Positions 47,415 through 56,085 are shown, counted from the first letter of the stretch. The stretch: 64,000 bases of DNA from Chloroflexota bacterium (GCA_902810755.1 CADDYT010000010.1:1-64000); one strand, 5' to 3'. Program-made: numbers and translations. The notes: a model not told the origin generated them from the sequence alone.

Positions 47415-47552
47415 CCATGTCATGCTGAGCGGGAGCGAAGCATCTAATCTTGCCACACGGACCATGTCATGCTGAGCGCAGCGAAGCATCTCTGCCTGCC
47501 AGGCGAACGGTCTGGCTCCCCAGAGATGCTTCGCTGCGCTCAGCATGACATG
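47415..47552. repeat. palindromic repeat, family A, one and a half copies
   Basis: A half copy at 47415-47446 is followed by a perfect 32-bp inverted repeat (47463-47494 and 47521-47552) with core TCATGCTGAGCGCAGCGAAG. The rest of 47151-47667 shows no supportable gene. Confidence 0.8.
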
Positions 47553-47667
47553 TCGACGATGCTTTTTTATGGCATGACATGCCTCGTGCCGATTGAGGGG
47601 GTCTGTTAACGAGTCTCTTTCGTTTCGTCTAATCAGGTAGTGGTAGTAGTGGAGGAAGGGAGAGAGC

Positions 47668-48639
47668 ATGAGCGAGTCTTTAGCGGGTTCGCGCATTCTT
47701 GATGGGCGGTATGTGCTGCTGCGTTTGCTCTACAGGCGTTCGCGCGTGAATCTCTATCTGGGGTGGCGATTGCCGCGAGAGGGCGGAAACCGGCAGAGCG
47801 GGCTGGTGGCTGTGCGCGAACTGGTGCTGGATGGGCTGCCTGCGGGGGCGCACGCGCGGGTGGAGCAGGCGGCATGGGAGGAGTTTCTTTCGCCGGGCGT
47901 GGTCAGCGCGCTGCGCCTGCCCGCAGCCGGGGCCACCGAACGCCTGTGGACAGGGGCAGAACAGGGGCGGCACTATCTGGTGATGCGCCTGTTTGAGGGT
48001 CAGGCAGCAGGCTCCTTTGTTATGCCGCTTGCCGACCTGCTGCAACAACCTCGCTGGCCGCGCTGGCTGGACACGCAGGTTGCCGTTGCCTGGACAATTC
48101 AGCTTGCTCGCGTCATTGCTCGCCTGCACCGCCAGGGAACGATGCTGGCTGATCTTGACCCCTTAACGATCATCATAGATGCAAGCGACAGGACAATGCG
48201 GGCGACATGGTCTCCCCTGTTGCTCGCCTGCTGGCCACCTTCCCCGTGTTTCTGGGCCGAACGCGAGTGTGTGCAGGTATACTTTCCGCTACGTTTCCGG
48301 CGAGAGAGCGCCTTTGCTGCACCTGAGTTGCTAAGCAGGCTCTATGATGAGCGTGCCGATGTCTACGCGCTCGGCGCCATCCTCTACCTGCTGCTGACCG
48401 GACACGCGCCGGTCTCGGCCTCGCGGCGCCTGCTCTATGCGCGCAGGCGTAGCGTCGGGCTGGAGCTGGTCTCGCCGCGCTTTTTTTGTCCCGCGCTTCC
48501 TCCTGCATTAGAGGAAATCGTTTTGCGCGCCCTTGCCCTGGAGCCGCGCGAACGCTATCCCTCGGTTTTTGCGCTGGCCGAGGCACTGGAAGCGGTAGAG
48601 AAAGACCTTGACAGCCCGCTTGCTAGATTGTATACTTAG
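47668..48639 (+). CDS. degenerate Ser/Thr protein kinase (pseudokinase)
   Basis: 323 residues with kinase-like layout. LDGRYVLLRLLYRRSRVNLY aligns with a Gly-rich loop that lacks the glycines. VAVREL stands where VAIK is expected, so the ATP-binding Lys is Arg. LADLDPLTIII replaces the catalytic HRDLKPxN, keeping Asp but losing Lys and Asn. No DFG is seen. The later region (APELLSRLYDERADVYALGA, LEPRERYPSVFALAEALE) is well conserved. It is therefore probably a binding or scaffold protein rather than an active kinase. It ends 101 bases before the interrupted portal gene. Confidence 0.8.
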   Translation: MSESLAGSRILDGRYVLLRLLYRRSRVNLYLGWRLPREGGNRQSGLVAVRELVLDGLPAGAHARVEQAAWEEFLSPGVVSALRLPAAGATERLWTGAEQGRHYLVMRLFEGQAAGSFVMPLADLLQQPRWPRWLDTQVAVAWTIQLARVIARLHRQGTMLADLDPLTIIIDASDRTMRATWSPLLLACWPPSPCFWAERECVQVYFPLRFRRESAFAAPELLSRLYDERADVYALGAILYLLLTGHAPVSASRRLLYARRRSVGLELVSPRFFCPALPPALEEIVLRALALEPRERYPSVFALAEALEAVEKDLDSPLARLYT

Positions 48640-48669
48640 AGCAAGCTACCGGTAATACGATAGCTTGCT
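48640..48669 (+). terminator. hairpin after the pseudokinase gene
   Basis: AGCAAGCTA (48640-48648) and TAGCTTGCT (48661-48669) form a 9-bp stem followed by TCTCT. It directly follows the stop at 48639. Confidence 0.5.
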
Positions 48670-48739
48670 TCTCTGACTGTCCCGCTGAATGTGTACCGCT
48701 CGAACCTTCCTCGTCTGGTTGATACAGGAGTTGCAAACT

Positions 48740-49287
48740 ATGCCCTTTCCGTTTGTCGCGTTTTTACGCCGATTTTTTCCCGAACCCTCACTTTCGTCTT
48801 CTGCCCCGTCTGGACGCATTCAGGAGCAGATTAATCCAACAGCCATTGCCTCTTCTCCCACGCAAGAGGACTGGTACTGGGGAAGATTGGCAACTGGAGG
48901 AGAGGAAGACTATTACTGGCGTAGGATCAGCGATAACTGGTACATCAAAGATGTAATTCCATCAACTTATCTGGAGTTACATAACACCTGCTATGAGGCG
49001 TATAACGCGAATCCGCTGGCGTTTGCCATTATTGAGATTACGACGAGCTTTGTGATGGGGAAGGGGGTGACGGTGGCGGCGACGGAGCCGGAGGTGCAGC
49101 GCGTGCTGATGGATTTCTGGCATGATCCCGATAATCATATGGAGACGCGGGTGTATGCGTTGTGTACGGAGTTGTCGCTGTATGGCGAGCAGTTTATCCG
49201 TTTCTTCGTCAATCGCTTCGATGGGCGCGTGAAGATCCGGCAGATTGACCCGTCGTTGATCGACCAGATTGAGACCGATCCCGATGA
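48740..49287 (+). CDS. phage-type portal protein, 5' part, interrupted by the integrative element
   Basis: Start ATG at 48740 with AGGAG nine bases upstream; the first 182 codons belong to the portal gene. NPLAFAIIEITTSFVMGKGV and LSLYGEQFIRFFVNRFDGRV, then RQIDPSLIDQIETDPDD, are portal-protein features; the portal is the dodecameric ring through which DNA enters a capsid. At the core GA (49286-49287) the frame enters the element and stops after VGSSVAT at 49312. Joined to 63278 the frame continues without a gap. No terminase gene lies upstream; the pseudokinase gene is the immediate neighbour, so this may be a domesticated or gene-transfer-agent-like locus rather than a full prophage. Confidence 0.85.
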
Positions 49288-50870
49288 TGTCGGGTCTTCG
49301 GTCGCCACATAGTTGCAATCAGCGTGCCAGGTGCCTCTTCATATTCCCTAAAGCCCTCGATAAAGCGCAGCAAGGGTAAAAAGACAGGCCGAGGAGTAAT
49401 GGCTGCAATCTGTTGTGCCTCCAGATCATAGGAGATACCATTCGGTTCAAGGAGATGAATCACCATCTCACGCTGCTCATCAACGGTAGCAACACTCCAT
49501 AGTGCCACTATTGTCGGAAGCTGCTCACCAGCCGCCAAGACTTCCTCTATCTTTACTCCACCTACCACTGGTGATTCTAAACTACGCAGCGCCAGTTCTA
49601 CCGCAGCCATCTCGCTCTCGAACTCTCTATCATCGATATAACCTTCCCTATGTTGCTTGAGAATGCGACTGCGTTTTAACGTAAGACGTTCTTTCTCCCG
49701 TTGGACAGATTCTGCATCGAAGCCTGCCTGACTGGCAGATTCCATGATTTTCTGCCGTACCATGTCACGCCATGAAGGAGGTAGCTGAAGCCCTTGTAAT
49801 AACTCTCCAAACTGTTGTGTTACCCGCTCTTTTCTCACGTGAAGAGAACCGCCTGTAGGGCAATCTAAACGACGAGCTTTTGCCATGTCCTTGTAGTATG
49901 AGTACTTTCCACCGCCATAACCCTTACAAGGCAGGTTTGTACCGCAGTAGGCGCATTCGAGATAGCCGGAGAAAGCATACACATGGGCCTTTGCAGCACG
50001 ATGAGGTGCATTATAGTTTACTTTTGCACCAAGACGTATCCGTTGCCACTCTTCATAAGTGAAAGCCGCTATATGTTGCCCCCTGTGTCGCTGACCGCGA
50101 TACACAACCGTTCCTCTGTCATCATCAGGAGCGTAAGCAGCATAGAATACGTTGCCAGTAATCGCATTGATAGTAGGAGCGGTAAAAGGTCGCTCACCAA
50201 ATCGTTTGCTACTGATACGGTATCCGGCTGCATTCACAGCATCAGCTATCTGGTCAGCACTCATCCCCTTCATGCGTAGCTCACCGATCATTCGCAAACC
50301 GGGAAAAGTGTCAGGATTAGGCTCTGGAGGTGTCCTCTTTCCTGTATGGCGATATCCGAAAGGAATATCGCCATTGAATAACCCTTGAGCAGCACGTTCA
50401 CCTTTGCCCTTACTAACATGCTTCGCGAGCATATCAGAAAAATAGGCCGCAAATGCTGCCAGGATAGTGAGTTGCAGTTTTCCCTCTGGGGAGGAGTAAT
50501 CAATGTGTTCGGAGAGAGAAACAAATGCTGTGCGATGCTCAGCCAGAATACGAAAGCTTTGCAGGGTTACCATAACATTACGAGACCAGCGATCTAAGGT
50601 ATGCACTATCACCACCTGAACACGACCAGTCTCAATATCCTTAAGAAGTTGCCGAAATCCAGGACGTTTAGCAATCTGCTCACTTCGAGCACTGCGCTCG
50701 TCATCTTCATAGAACACCGGAGCAGGCAGCCCACGGCGCATACACTCTTCAGTGATAGCTCTCTTCTGAGCGTCGATGCTGAAGTTATCCGCCTGCATAC
50801 GGCTGGAACGACGGACATAGCCAGCTACAACCACCGACGAAGGTTCAGAACGATCACGCCGCAGGTTCAT
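49209..50870 (-). CDS. large serine recombinase (integrated, shortened form)
   Basis: 553 residues from the ATG at 50870, chosen because GAGG lies six bases upstream; an ATG four codons earlier exists. GYVRRSSRMQADNFSIDAQK is the resolvase-type catalytic region with Ser22. VVIVHTLDRWSRNV and LTILAAFAAYFSDMLAKHVS complete that domain. The recombinase domain follows (PFGYRHTGKR to about 280). The zinc-ribbon region has YLECAYCGTNLPCKG and RRLDCPTGG, then a coiled coil. These proteins join attP and attB. The last 25 codons (below 49287) are antisense portal DNA, not element DNA. In the circle the frame would instead continue into the tail at 62479-63276, giving 793 residues. Confidence 0.93.
   Translation of the reverse strand: MNLRRDRSEPSSVVVAGYVRRSSRMQADNFSIDAQKRAITEECMRRGLPAPVFYEDDERSARSEQIAKRPGFRQLLKDIETGRVQVVIVHTLDRWSRNVMVTLQSFRILAEHRTAFVSLSEHIDYSSPEGKLQLTILAAFAAYFSDMLAKHVSKGKGERAAQGLFNGDIPFGYRHTGKRTPPEPNPDTFPGLRMIGELRMKGMSADQIADAVNAAGYRISSKRFGERPFTAPTINAITGNVFYAAYAPDDDRGTVVYRGQRHRGQHIAAFTYEEWQRIRLGAKVNYNAPHRAAKAHVYAFSGYLECAYCGTNLPCKGYGGGKYSYYKDMAKARRLDCPTGGSLHVRKERVTQQFGELLQGLQLPPSWRDMVRQKIMESASQAGFDAESVQREKERLTLKRSRILKQHREGYIDDREFESEMAAVELALRSLESPVVGGVKIEEVLAAGEQLPTIVALWSVATVDEQREMVIHLLEPNGISYDLEAQQIAAITPRPVFLPLLRFIEGFREYEEAPGTLIATMWRPKTRHHRDRSQSGRSTTGQSAGSSRAHRSD
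49268..49305. other. attL, left attachment site
   Basis: The portal half-site 49268-49285, the core GA (49286-49287) and the element half-site 49288-49305 (ends CTTCGGTCGC). The element half is an inverted match in 14 of 18 positions to the half at 63258-63275. Confidence 0.8.
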
Positions 50871-51036
50871 ACGCCACCTCATTCTCTTGAGCGACTGATG
50901 TTAACGGTAAAGAGAGCAAAGCCAGAATACGAGCATCTTGCTCAGCAACAGCCCGCTTCAAAATGCGAGCCAGCAACGCGCAGAACGCCACCACATCGGA
51001 CGAAAGTGCTTCCACTTTCTCAGTTTCGTTTGCCAT
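50854..51036 (-). CDS. small hypothetical helical protein
   Basis: 60 residues, helical (SSDVVAFCALLARILKRAVA, EQDARILALLSLPL). It overlaps the start of the recombinase gene by 17 bases, indicating translational coupling, so it may be an accessory or regulator of recombination. GGGGAGACAT precedes the ATG. No family recognised. Confidence 0.6.
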   Translation of the reverse strand: MANETEKVEALSSDVVAFCALLARILKRAVAEQDARILALLSLPLTSVAQENEVAYEPAA

Positions 51037-51175
51037 ATGTCTCCCCTATTCTAGCATATCTACAGGCAAATTGGTACATCTGACCTAGACGATGCACTCC
51101 ATTGAACAGCAAACAAAAAAAGCCAGAAGCAAAAGCTACTGACTATCACGGAAGAGCTTTATTTGTCTGTTTGAT

Positions 51176-51769
51176 TCAATACCCAGGCCGAAAAGCACGC
51201 GCCACGTGTTGCCAGCAGATCACCTCAAAGGTATTAGCAAGGAGACCAGAAACCAGCATCGCAAAGGGCGAACTACGCTGAAACCGGGCAGAAGGTATAT
51301 CCATCCACATCTCAAACATTTCCCTCATCCAGTCCTTGAGCAGATCAGCGCAAGCGTACACGCTCGGCGATAGGTGCAGCAGCACAGAAAACTGCTGTTG
51401 CCACTCTGGATAACTCACGATGCTCTGGTAGAGAGTGAGCGTAAAAAGATTGTCGGTGGTCATCGTTTCCCCAACCAGCAACCGTACCAGCACATCCCAA
51501 TCGACAGAGGCCAGGGCCGAGCCGACCAGATCGGAAGCCAGCAAGCGCATCGCATCATCCTGTGACCAGTCACGGCCAGCATAGCCCGTTAACCAGTTTT
51601 CCAGCGCCATCTTCACCCACATCTGCACGCGCCAACCCGCCGCTCCATCGTTAGCGGCATCGGCCACCAAGCCCGTGATCTCGTGCATCAACGCCTGCTC
51701 ATTGCTCAGGTGCAGATGCACGAGCCAGGTAAACTTATTTTCCCAACCGTTATATGCGTTCAGTCGCAA
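51176..51769 (-). CDS. element protein with phage-type YNGW..TW motif
   Basis: 197 residues from a TTG at 51769, six bases after AAGGGGG; a GTG at 51793 inside the replication gene is the other candidate. The start LNAYNGWENKFTWLVHLHLS resembles a small phage-protein family with NGWxNxxTWxV motifs. The rest is helical (WRVQMWVKMALENWLTGYAG). Function unknown. It follows the replication initiator directly and is likely cotranscribed with it. Confidence 0.6.
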   Translation of the reverse strand: MRLNAYNGWENKFTWLVHLHLSNEQALMHEITGLVADAANDGAAGWRVQMWVKMALENWLTGYAGRDWSQDDAMRLLASDLVGSALASVDWDVLVRLLVGETMTTDNLFTLTLYQSIVSYPEWQQQFSVLLHLSPSVYACADLLKDWMREMFEMWMDIPSARFQRSSPFAMLVSGLLANTFEVICWQHVARAFRPGY

Positions 51770-51780
51770 GCAACACCCCC

Positions 51781-52911
51781 TTAACCGGCCCACCGACGTT
51801 CGCCACGTTGATAGGCCCAGATGCTAATCACACGTCCTGACATCTGTCGTTGCCCTTCACGAAGATCAATCAATGCCTCTAACAGCGCCTTGCGCCGCCG
51901 CCGCTTATACTCTTTGATGTCCTGGGTGAACTCTTCCCGCTCTACCAGCGTCCACGACGACCGCCTTACCAGTTGTCTTTGTCCCTCTTCTGGCCTGTCA
52001 GCCGCCTCTTGCCCACTTTCGCCAGAACCAACCACAGCAGGAACACTTTCTGTTTGCGCCCCCTCTGACACAGCCTGACCATCGGCCTGTTCCATCACGT
52101 TCTGTTCCAGTTCAGAGAACAGACGCGCCCGCAGCGTCGTCACCGATTCGGGGAAAAAATGCCGGGAATAGCGAATGCGCCGCGCTTTGCTGACCAGTTC
52201 CGCCGTGTAGGTTTGCCGTTCCTCAACCACATGCCCTTCGTTATCGACAGTGATACCGACTCGTTCCCGCTTCTCAGTGCGAACGCCCTTTTCGCTTCTG
52301 GTCAGGCTTTTGGTGAGGTACTTAGTCACATAACCGATCACCTGCGGCTTGCGAATACCCTCCACATCAACGATATAAGCAACGCCATGGCGCGCCGAGC
52401 GCCAGCCTTCTTTGAGGATGTCGTGAGGAATATAGGTTGCACCTTTGACCAGCAGATGCCAGTGAAAGCCGTTCTCTTCAAAGTCGCTATGCCGTTCCAG
52501 TACCGCGAAGTATTCCACCGGATACGCCTCACGCGCCCCCACATGATGCGGCCCACGACCTTTTGAGCCACGGCGTAGGTATTGCAGGAACGTCGTGAGA
52601 GCGCGAGCCGCTTCCTCTACTGTATGACCCGCTTTCGTCAGCGTGATGAACAGGGTCGGTTCAGCAGCCTTGACCAGTTGCCGCCACTGATCCACTTTGC
52701 GCGGCCCACAGTAGAGACAATCCCACCGATTGCAACGAGCGCGAACGATCTCACCTGTTTCCTGATCGATGAAGACATGACGCAGCGCCCAGGGGTCGGG
52801 ACAGAACAGCAGGCTATCAACCCCATGCTTCTCTGCCATATCCGCCTGTTTCTCTAGTGAGAACACCTGCCAGGAGTGCCGCTCCACCTTCAAAGTCCCT
52901 GCATGTTCCAT
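51781..52911 (-). CDS. HUH-type rolling-circle replication initiator
   Basis: 376 residues from the ATG at 52911, supported by AGAGAGGTG upstream. CNRWDCLYCGPRK (about 60-72) is a zinc-knuckle-like motif, LFITLTK (87-93) is motif 1, GFHWHLLVKG with H150 and H152 is the HUH metal motif, and YVTKYLTKS with Y194 and Y198 is the catalytic motif 3. The C-terminal 120 residues are charged and helical. Such proteins nick one strand at an origin and stay linked to its 5' end. The presence of two Tyr suggests the two-Tyr (phage/plasmid) class. A candidate origin hairpin lies upstream at 53346. Confidence 0.85.
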   Translation of the reverse strand: MEHAGTLKVERHSWQVFSLEKQADMAEKHGVDSLLFCPDPWALRHVFIDQETGEIVRARCNRWDCLYCGPRKVDQWRQLVKAAEPTLFITLTKAGHTVEEAARALTTFLQYLRRGSKGRGPHHVGAREAYPVEYFAVLERHSDFEENGFHWHLLVKGATYIPHDILKEGWRSARHGVAYIVDVEGIRKPQVIGYVTKYLTKSLTRSEKGVRTEKRERVGITVDNEGHVVEERQTYTAELVSKARRIRYSRHFFPESVTTLRARLFSELEQNVMEQADGQAVSEGAQTESVPAVVGSGESGQEAADRPEEGQRQLVRRSSWTLVEREEFTQDIKEYKRRRRKALLEALIDLREGQRQMSGRVISIWAYQRGERRWAG

Positions 52912-52939
52912 TGGCACACCTCTCTGAGTCCTTAGCCAC

Positions 52940-53263
52940 CTACTTCCAGACACACTCCACACATTCAATTGCATCAGCAACCCCGAAAAGCCTTTTGACC
53001 TCTTCCCTCATCGGCCAAGCATGGTCAGGACAGCAAGCCCGACCACAGATATGACAAACCAGCAGCCCTTCATCACGCTCACAGTAGCAGCAACGCTCAG
53101 GAACCATTTCTCTGCATGACCGTTGATAGCAGTCCTCACAGAGCCGTGTCCCTGTCAGAGTAAACAGCCATTCCGCTCTGCCATGACAGCACAAACTGTC
53201 ACAGTCCACACCAGCAGCGTTCTCATATGGCGCGAACCACGCCGACCAGTCCGAGTTTGCCAT
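52940..53263 (-). CDS. Cys-rich zinc-finger-like protein
   Basis: 107 residues from the ATG at 53263, seven bases after a near-perfect AAGGAGGTG. Paired Cys motifs run through it (CDSLCCHGRAEW, LCEDCYQRSC, ERCCYCERDE, VCHICGRACCPDH, IECVECVWK), suggesting two or three bound zinc ions in a treble-clef or B-box arrangement. It sits 28 bases upstream of the replication initiator and may assist it. Family not recognised. Confidence 0.7.
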   Translation of the reverse strand: MANSDWSAWFAPYENAAGVDCDSLCCHGRAEWLFTLTGTRLCEDCYQRSCREMVPERCCYCERDEGLLVCHICGRACCPDHAWPMREEVKRLFGVADAIECVECVWK

Positions 53264-53345
53264 CGGCATCACCTCCTTGTGCCAATTCAAAGTCGGCTAC
53301 ATGGTACTTGTGTGACTTACGCTTATAAGGGTCAAGGGAAAGGCC

Positions 53346-53403
53346 CGGCGGTTTGTACGTCGTCCGGCGGGGCCCCTCCCCCACCGGCGCGTACAAACCG
53401 CCG
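53346..53403. repeat. 14-bp inverted repeat, candidate replication origin
   Basis: CGGCGGTTTGTACG (53346-53359) and CGTACAAACCGCCG (53390-53403) are perfect inverted copies around a 30-base GC-rich loop. The block lies in the 320-base gap between the primase gene and the Cys-rich/Rep genes, where rolling-circle origins are often found. It could also be a terminator or an oriT. No gene is supported in 53264-53584. Confidence 0.55.
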
Positions 53404-53584
53404 CCGCCGAGACGACAAGGGGCCAGCCAGCGCGCGAGCGGCACAGAAAAGAGCAACAGGACAGACAACCGCGAGAGAAAAACCGAGAGATGGGGGTGGG
53501 CAGGGGTAGGTGAAGCAAGCAGCAGCCCCGGAACTGGTCACTGGTACGCCCCACCCCCACAGGGAACGTGAGCAGCCGGGAAGG

Positions 53585-54541
53585 CTACCAGTTGCCGCGC
53601 AGGACACGTTGCCACATCTCTTGCGCCGAGCAGCCGTGAGAGAGGCAGAGAAAGTCAAACAGGTTGCCCGCACGGCCCCAGGTGTAGCAGTACCAGTGCG
53701 GGTCCGCGCCGCCGAAGACCTGGAAGCTGGGGCGCACATCACCGCGATAGTGATGCTCTTTGAAGGGGCAGCGACCGACGCCGCGCCGATCTAGCGAGAC
53801 ATAGCGCCCGATCACCTCAAAGATGTCTTGCGACTGGCACCATTGCCGTATCGTCAGGTCATACTCAGGTGTTCGACTCGCCCCGCAAATGGGCAGAATC
53901 CACCCCTCATTTTGAGGTGCTTGCGCTAATGGCAAGCTATCAACCGGCACCGTCACCCGCTCGACATGGGCCGTCGCCCACAGACAGCAATCGGCGACCG
54001 TTTCCCCCACCGGCGCCAGTTCGCCCACCTCATTGCATGTCAAGAAGGGATACCAGCCGCCGCTTTTGCGATGCACGCCCAATGGCAAGCGCACCAGCGC
54101 CCCCACGCCATCACTGGCAAGCCCATCTTGCTTCGGGTACAACTCGACACCGTAGGCTTGCGCATAGGGCAGCAGCCAGGCGCGCACCTGCGAGGCAGGC
54201 GTTGGCTCTCGCAGGTGCAGCCATAAGTGACCGCCGCGCCGACTGGCTTCTAACAGCGTTGGCATGCCCTGCTCTCGCAGGAGCGCGGCCAGCGAGAGCA
54301 GAACATCCAGCCCGTTGTCACTATCGGCATCGAAGACCGCGAAGGCGCAGGTGCTGTGCCGGTCAAGCAGATAGCTACCGAGGGTGTAACGCCCCATCAA
54401 ATGCGCGGTGAGGCGTTCCAGGGTAAGTGGCCCTCTGGCATGGCGGTAGGAACCATCGGCCTGCTGGACGGCGTAGGTGTCCCAACAGTGGATGAACAGC
54501 GAGGCGTAGACTTGCACGATCTCGCTGGTGATCCCGTACAT
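53585..54541 (-). CDS. archaeo-eukaryotic-type primase with C-terminal CHC2-like zinc region
   Basis: 318 residues. CAFAVFDADSDNGLDV gives the catalytic Asp71 and Asp73, LLEASRRGGHLWLHL holds His105, and ALVRLPLGVHRKSGGW the phosphate-binding basic motif, all in the style of TOTE/plasmid primases. The C-terminus resembles the bacterial DnaG zinc finger (CPFKEHHYRGDVRPSFQVF, YCYTWGRAGNLFDF), but the fourth Cys is Trp288. The order, primase first and zinc region last, is unusual. The start follows the stop of the Toprim gene by two bases. It probably primes DNA synthesis for the element. Confidence 0.82.
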   Translation of the reverse strand: MYGITSEIVQVYASLFIHCWDTYAVQQADGSYRHARGPLTLERLTAHLMGRYTLGSYLLDRHSTCAFAVFDADSDNGLDVLLSLAALLREQGMPTLLEASRRGGHLWLHLREPTPASQVRAWLLPYAQAYGVELYPKQDGLASDGVGALVRLPLGVHRKSGGWYPFLTCNEVGELAPVGETVADCCLWATAHVERVTVPVDSLPLAQAPQNEGWILPICGASRTPEYDLTIRQWCQSQDIFEVIGRYVSLDRRGVGRCPFKEHHYRGDVRPSFQVFGGADPHWYCYTWGRAGNLFDFLCLSHGCSAQEMWQRVLRGNW

Positions 54542-54543
54542 GC

Positions 54544-55875
54544 CTACGAGACTTCCTGTTCATAGCCTGAGAGCAGCGGCTTGCCCTGGAACTGCTTGTA
54601 GGCAGCAAGCTGTTCGAGGTAGTCGCGCTCGGAGTTGTAGAGACCCTCGCCCACCTCGTTGCCCCAGGCTGCCTGTGGCAGAGGATAGTAGGCCAGATCA
54701 GGAGCCGAGAGGGCCAGTTCCTGACCAATGGCTTGCCATACGGCTTGCACGCGCTGGCTGTAGCCCTGCACCCGCCCCTCGAACTCTTGTCGCAGGGTCT
54801 CATGTTCGGCTTGCAGGGCTTGCAGATCGTCGGCATAGCGGCCAACCACCTGTTGCCAGGTCAGATTCAGGTCCTGCTCTAACGTCGCTCGTACCTGCTG
54901 CGTGCGCTCTTCCAACGTGGTGTCAAAGTAGCACTCGATGTAGTGACTCAGCACGCTTTGCAGTTCGCCGGGGTAGAGCGCCTCAAGGGCGTCAAGCTCG
55001 ACGGCCCCTTCGCCGTAGCGATCTTCAAAGCCTTGCCGCCGCCGCTCGGTCTCTTTGATCGGAGTGCGGGGCAGACCGTAGTGACGCACCTGCTCGAGGG
55101 TGAGAACGACCGGGAAGACGCGCACATCGACGGAGAGGCCCAGGGTACGCACAAAGTATTCGATTTTGCGCGAGACGGCCACCGGCATCGATTGCCCGGC
55201 AGGGTCGAAATCGGAGACGTAGAAGATGCGCGCCGGTTTCCTGGCTTGCTGTAAGCGGAAGGCTAAGGCCAGCGTGGCCGTGATCGACAGTTCGCCCAGG
55301 CCCGTTTGCAGGTTGGCCCCGTAGTGCTGGCAGAGGGGAGCCAGCACATCATTCATGGTCGATTTCTCACACCAGATTTCCAGGTGATAGCCCTGTTGCG
55401 GTTTATAGCCACTGATCCGGTAGGAGGGCAGCGTTGGAAAGTCGGGAAAGCTCAGATCAGACTGCCACAGATTGCGACTGACGGAGACTTCCGGTTCGTA
55501 GACGCTGCTCGTGGCAAAGACCACCGGGTCGGGGTTGCGCCGGTCATCAAAGGCCGCCGGGTCGACCAGCCGCAGGTAGCGCGCCGCTTTGGAGGCCAGG
55601 TTGAGGATGTTCCAGCACTCTTCCGTATTCTCATACGGCTTGCCATTGGGCAAGGCGATGGGAGGGCGCTGGCTGATAATCTGGTAATGGACGCGGCGGA
55701 TATGCACGTGGCCGCTATAGCCGAAGGCGTGCCACAACTGCGCGAACCATTCGGCCAGCGCCCAATCCGAAGGCGTGCCGGTATAAAACGGGTCATTTTG
55801 CGGAGCCAGGGCGATCAGGTCAGTGACGCGCTGCCCACTGGCTTTTGCCATCTGTTTAATCTGTTCATAATCCAT
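54544..55875 (-). CDS. Toprim-domain protein related to Topo VI A/Spo11
   Basis: 443 residues. IRRVHYQIISQRPP near 59-72 recalls the winged-helix tyrosine motif of the Topo VI A/Spo11 family, with Tyr64 as candidate. HLEIWCEKSTMNDVLAPLCQ supplies Glu170 and FYVSDFDPAGQSM supplies Asp222 and Asp224, the Toprim metal ligands. VFPVVLTLEQVRHYGLPRTP is also family-like. The last 110 residues are coiled-coil. Strand cleavage is inference and depends on Tyr64. No Topo VI B (GHKL) partner is present. It is coupled to the primase gene downstream. Confidence 0.7.
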   Translation of the reverse strand: MDYEQIKQMAKASGQRVTDLIALAPQNDPFYTGTPSDWALAEWFAQLWHAFGYSGHVHIRRVHYQIISQRPPIALPNGKPYENTEECWNILNLASKAARYLRLVDPAAFDDRRNPDPVVFATSSVYEPEVSVSRNLWQSDLSFPDFPTLPSYRISGYKPQQGYHLEIWCEKSTMNDVLAPLCQHYGANLQTGLGELSITATLALAFRLQQARKPARIFYVSDFDPAGQSMPVAVSRKIEYFVRTLGLSVDVRVFPVVLTLEQVRHYGLPRTPIKETERRRQGFEDRYGEGAVELDALEALYPGELQSVLSHYIECYFDTTLEERTQQVRATLEQDLNLTWQQVVGRYADDLQALQAEHETLRQEFEGRVQGYSQRVQAVWQAIGQELALSAPDLAYYPLPQAAWGNEVGEGLYNSERDYLEQLAAYKQFQGKPLLSGYEQEVS

Positions 55876-55959
55876 GCCTGTTCACCTCATGCAGACAAAG
55901 AGAGCCTGCCTTGCCCCCAGACAAGACAGGCCCGAGCAACGAAGAAACCACCTCACTGG

Positions 55960-56085
55960 CTAGTGCGGGTGACGCTGGAAGTGTCGCCATTGATGCCGGT
56001 TGGCAAACTGGACGCTTTGCCCACTGGCGAGTGCCTGGCGAATGGCCTCCGCCTCGGCTTTGCGCAAGCGCCGCCCGGCAGGCAC
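55960..56085 (-). CDS. small basic protein coupled to the membrane protein gene
   Basis: 41 residues starting with GTG at 56085, which overlaps the TAG stop of the preceding gene as TAGTG. The product is basic and helical (GRRLRKAEAEAIRQALASGQ, SVQFANRHQWRHFQRHPH). The stop-start overlap is the main evidence; there is no strong ribosome site. It fills the gap before the Toprim gene. Confidence 0.4.
   Translation of the reverse strand: MPAGRRLRKAEAEAIRQALASGQSVQFANRHQWRHFQRHPH

Noticed and set aside
49209..49287. Last 25 recombinase codons as a real family C-terminus
   Set aside because: They are antisense to the portal gene and lie outside the element boundary defined by att symmetry.
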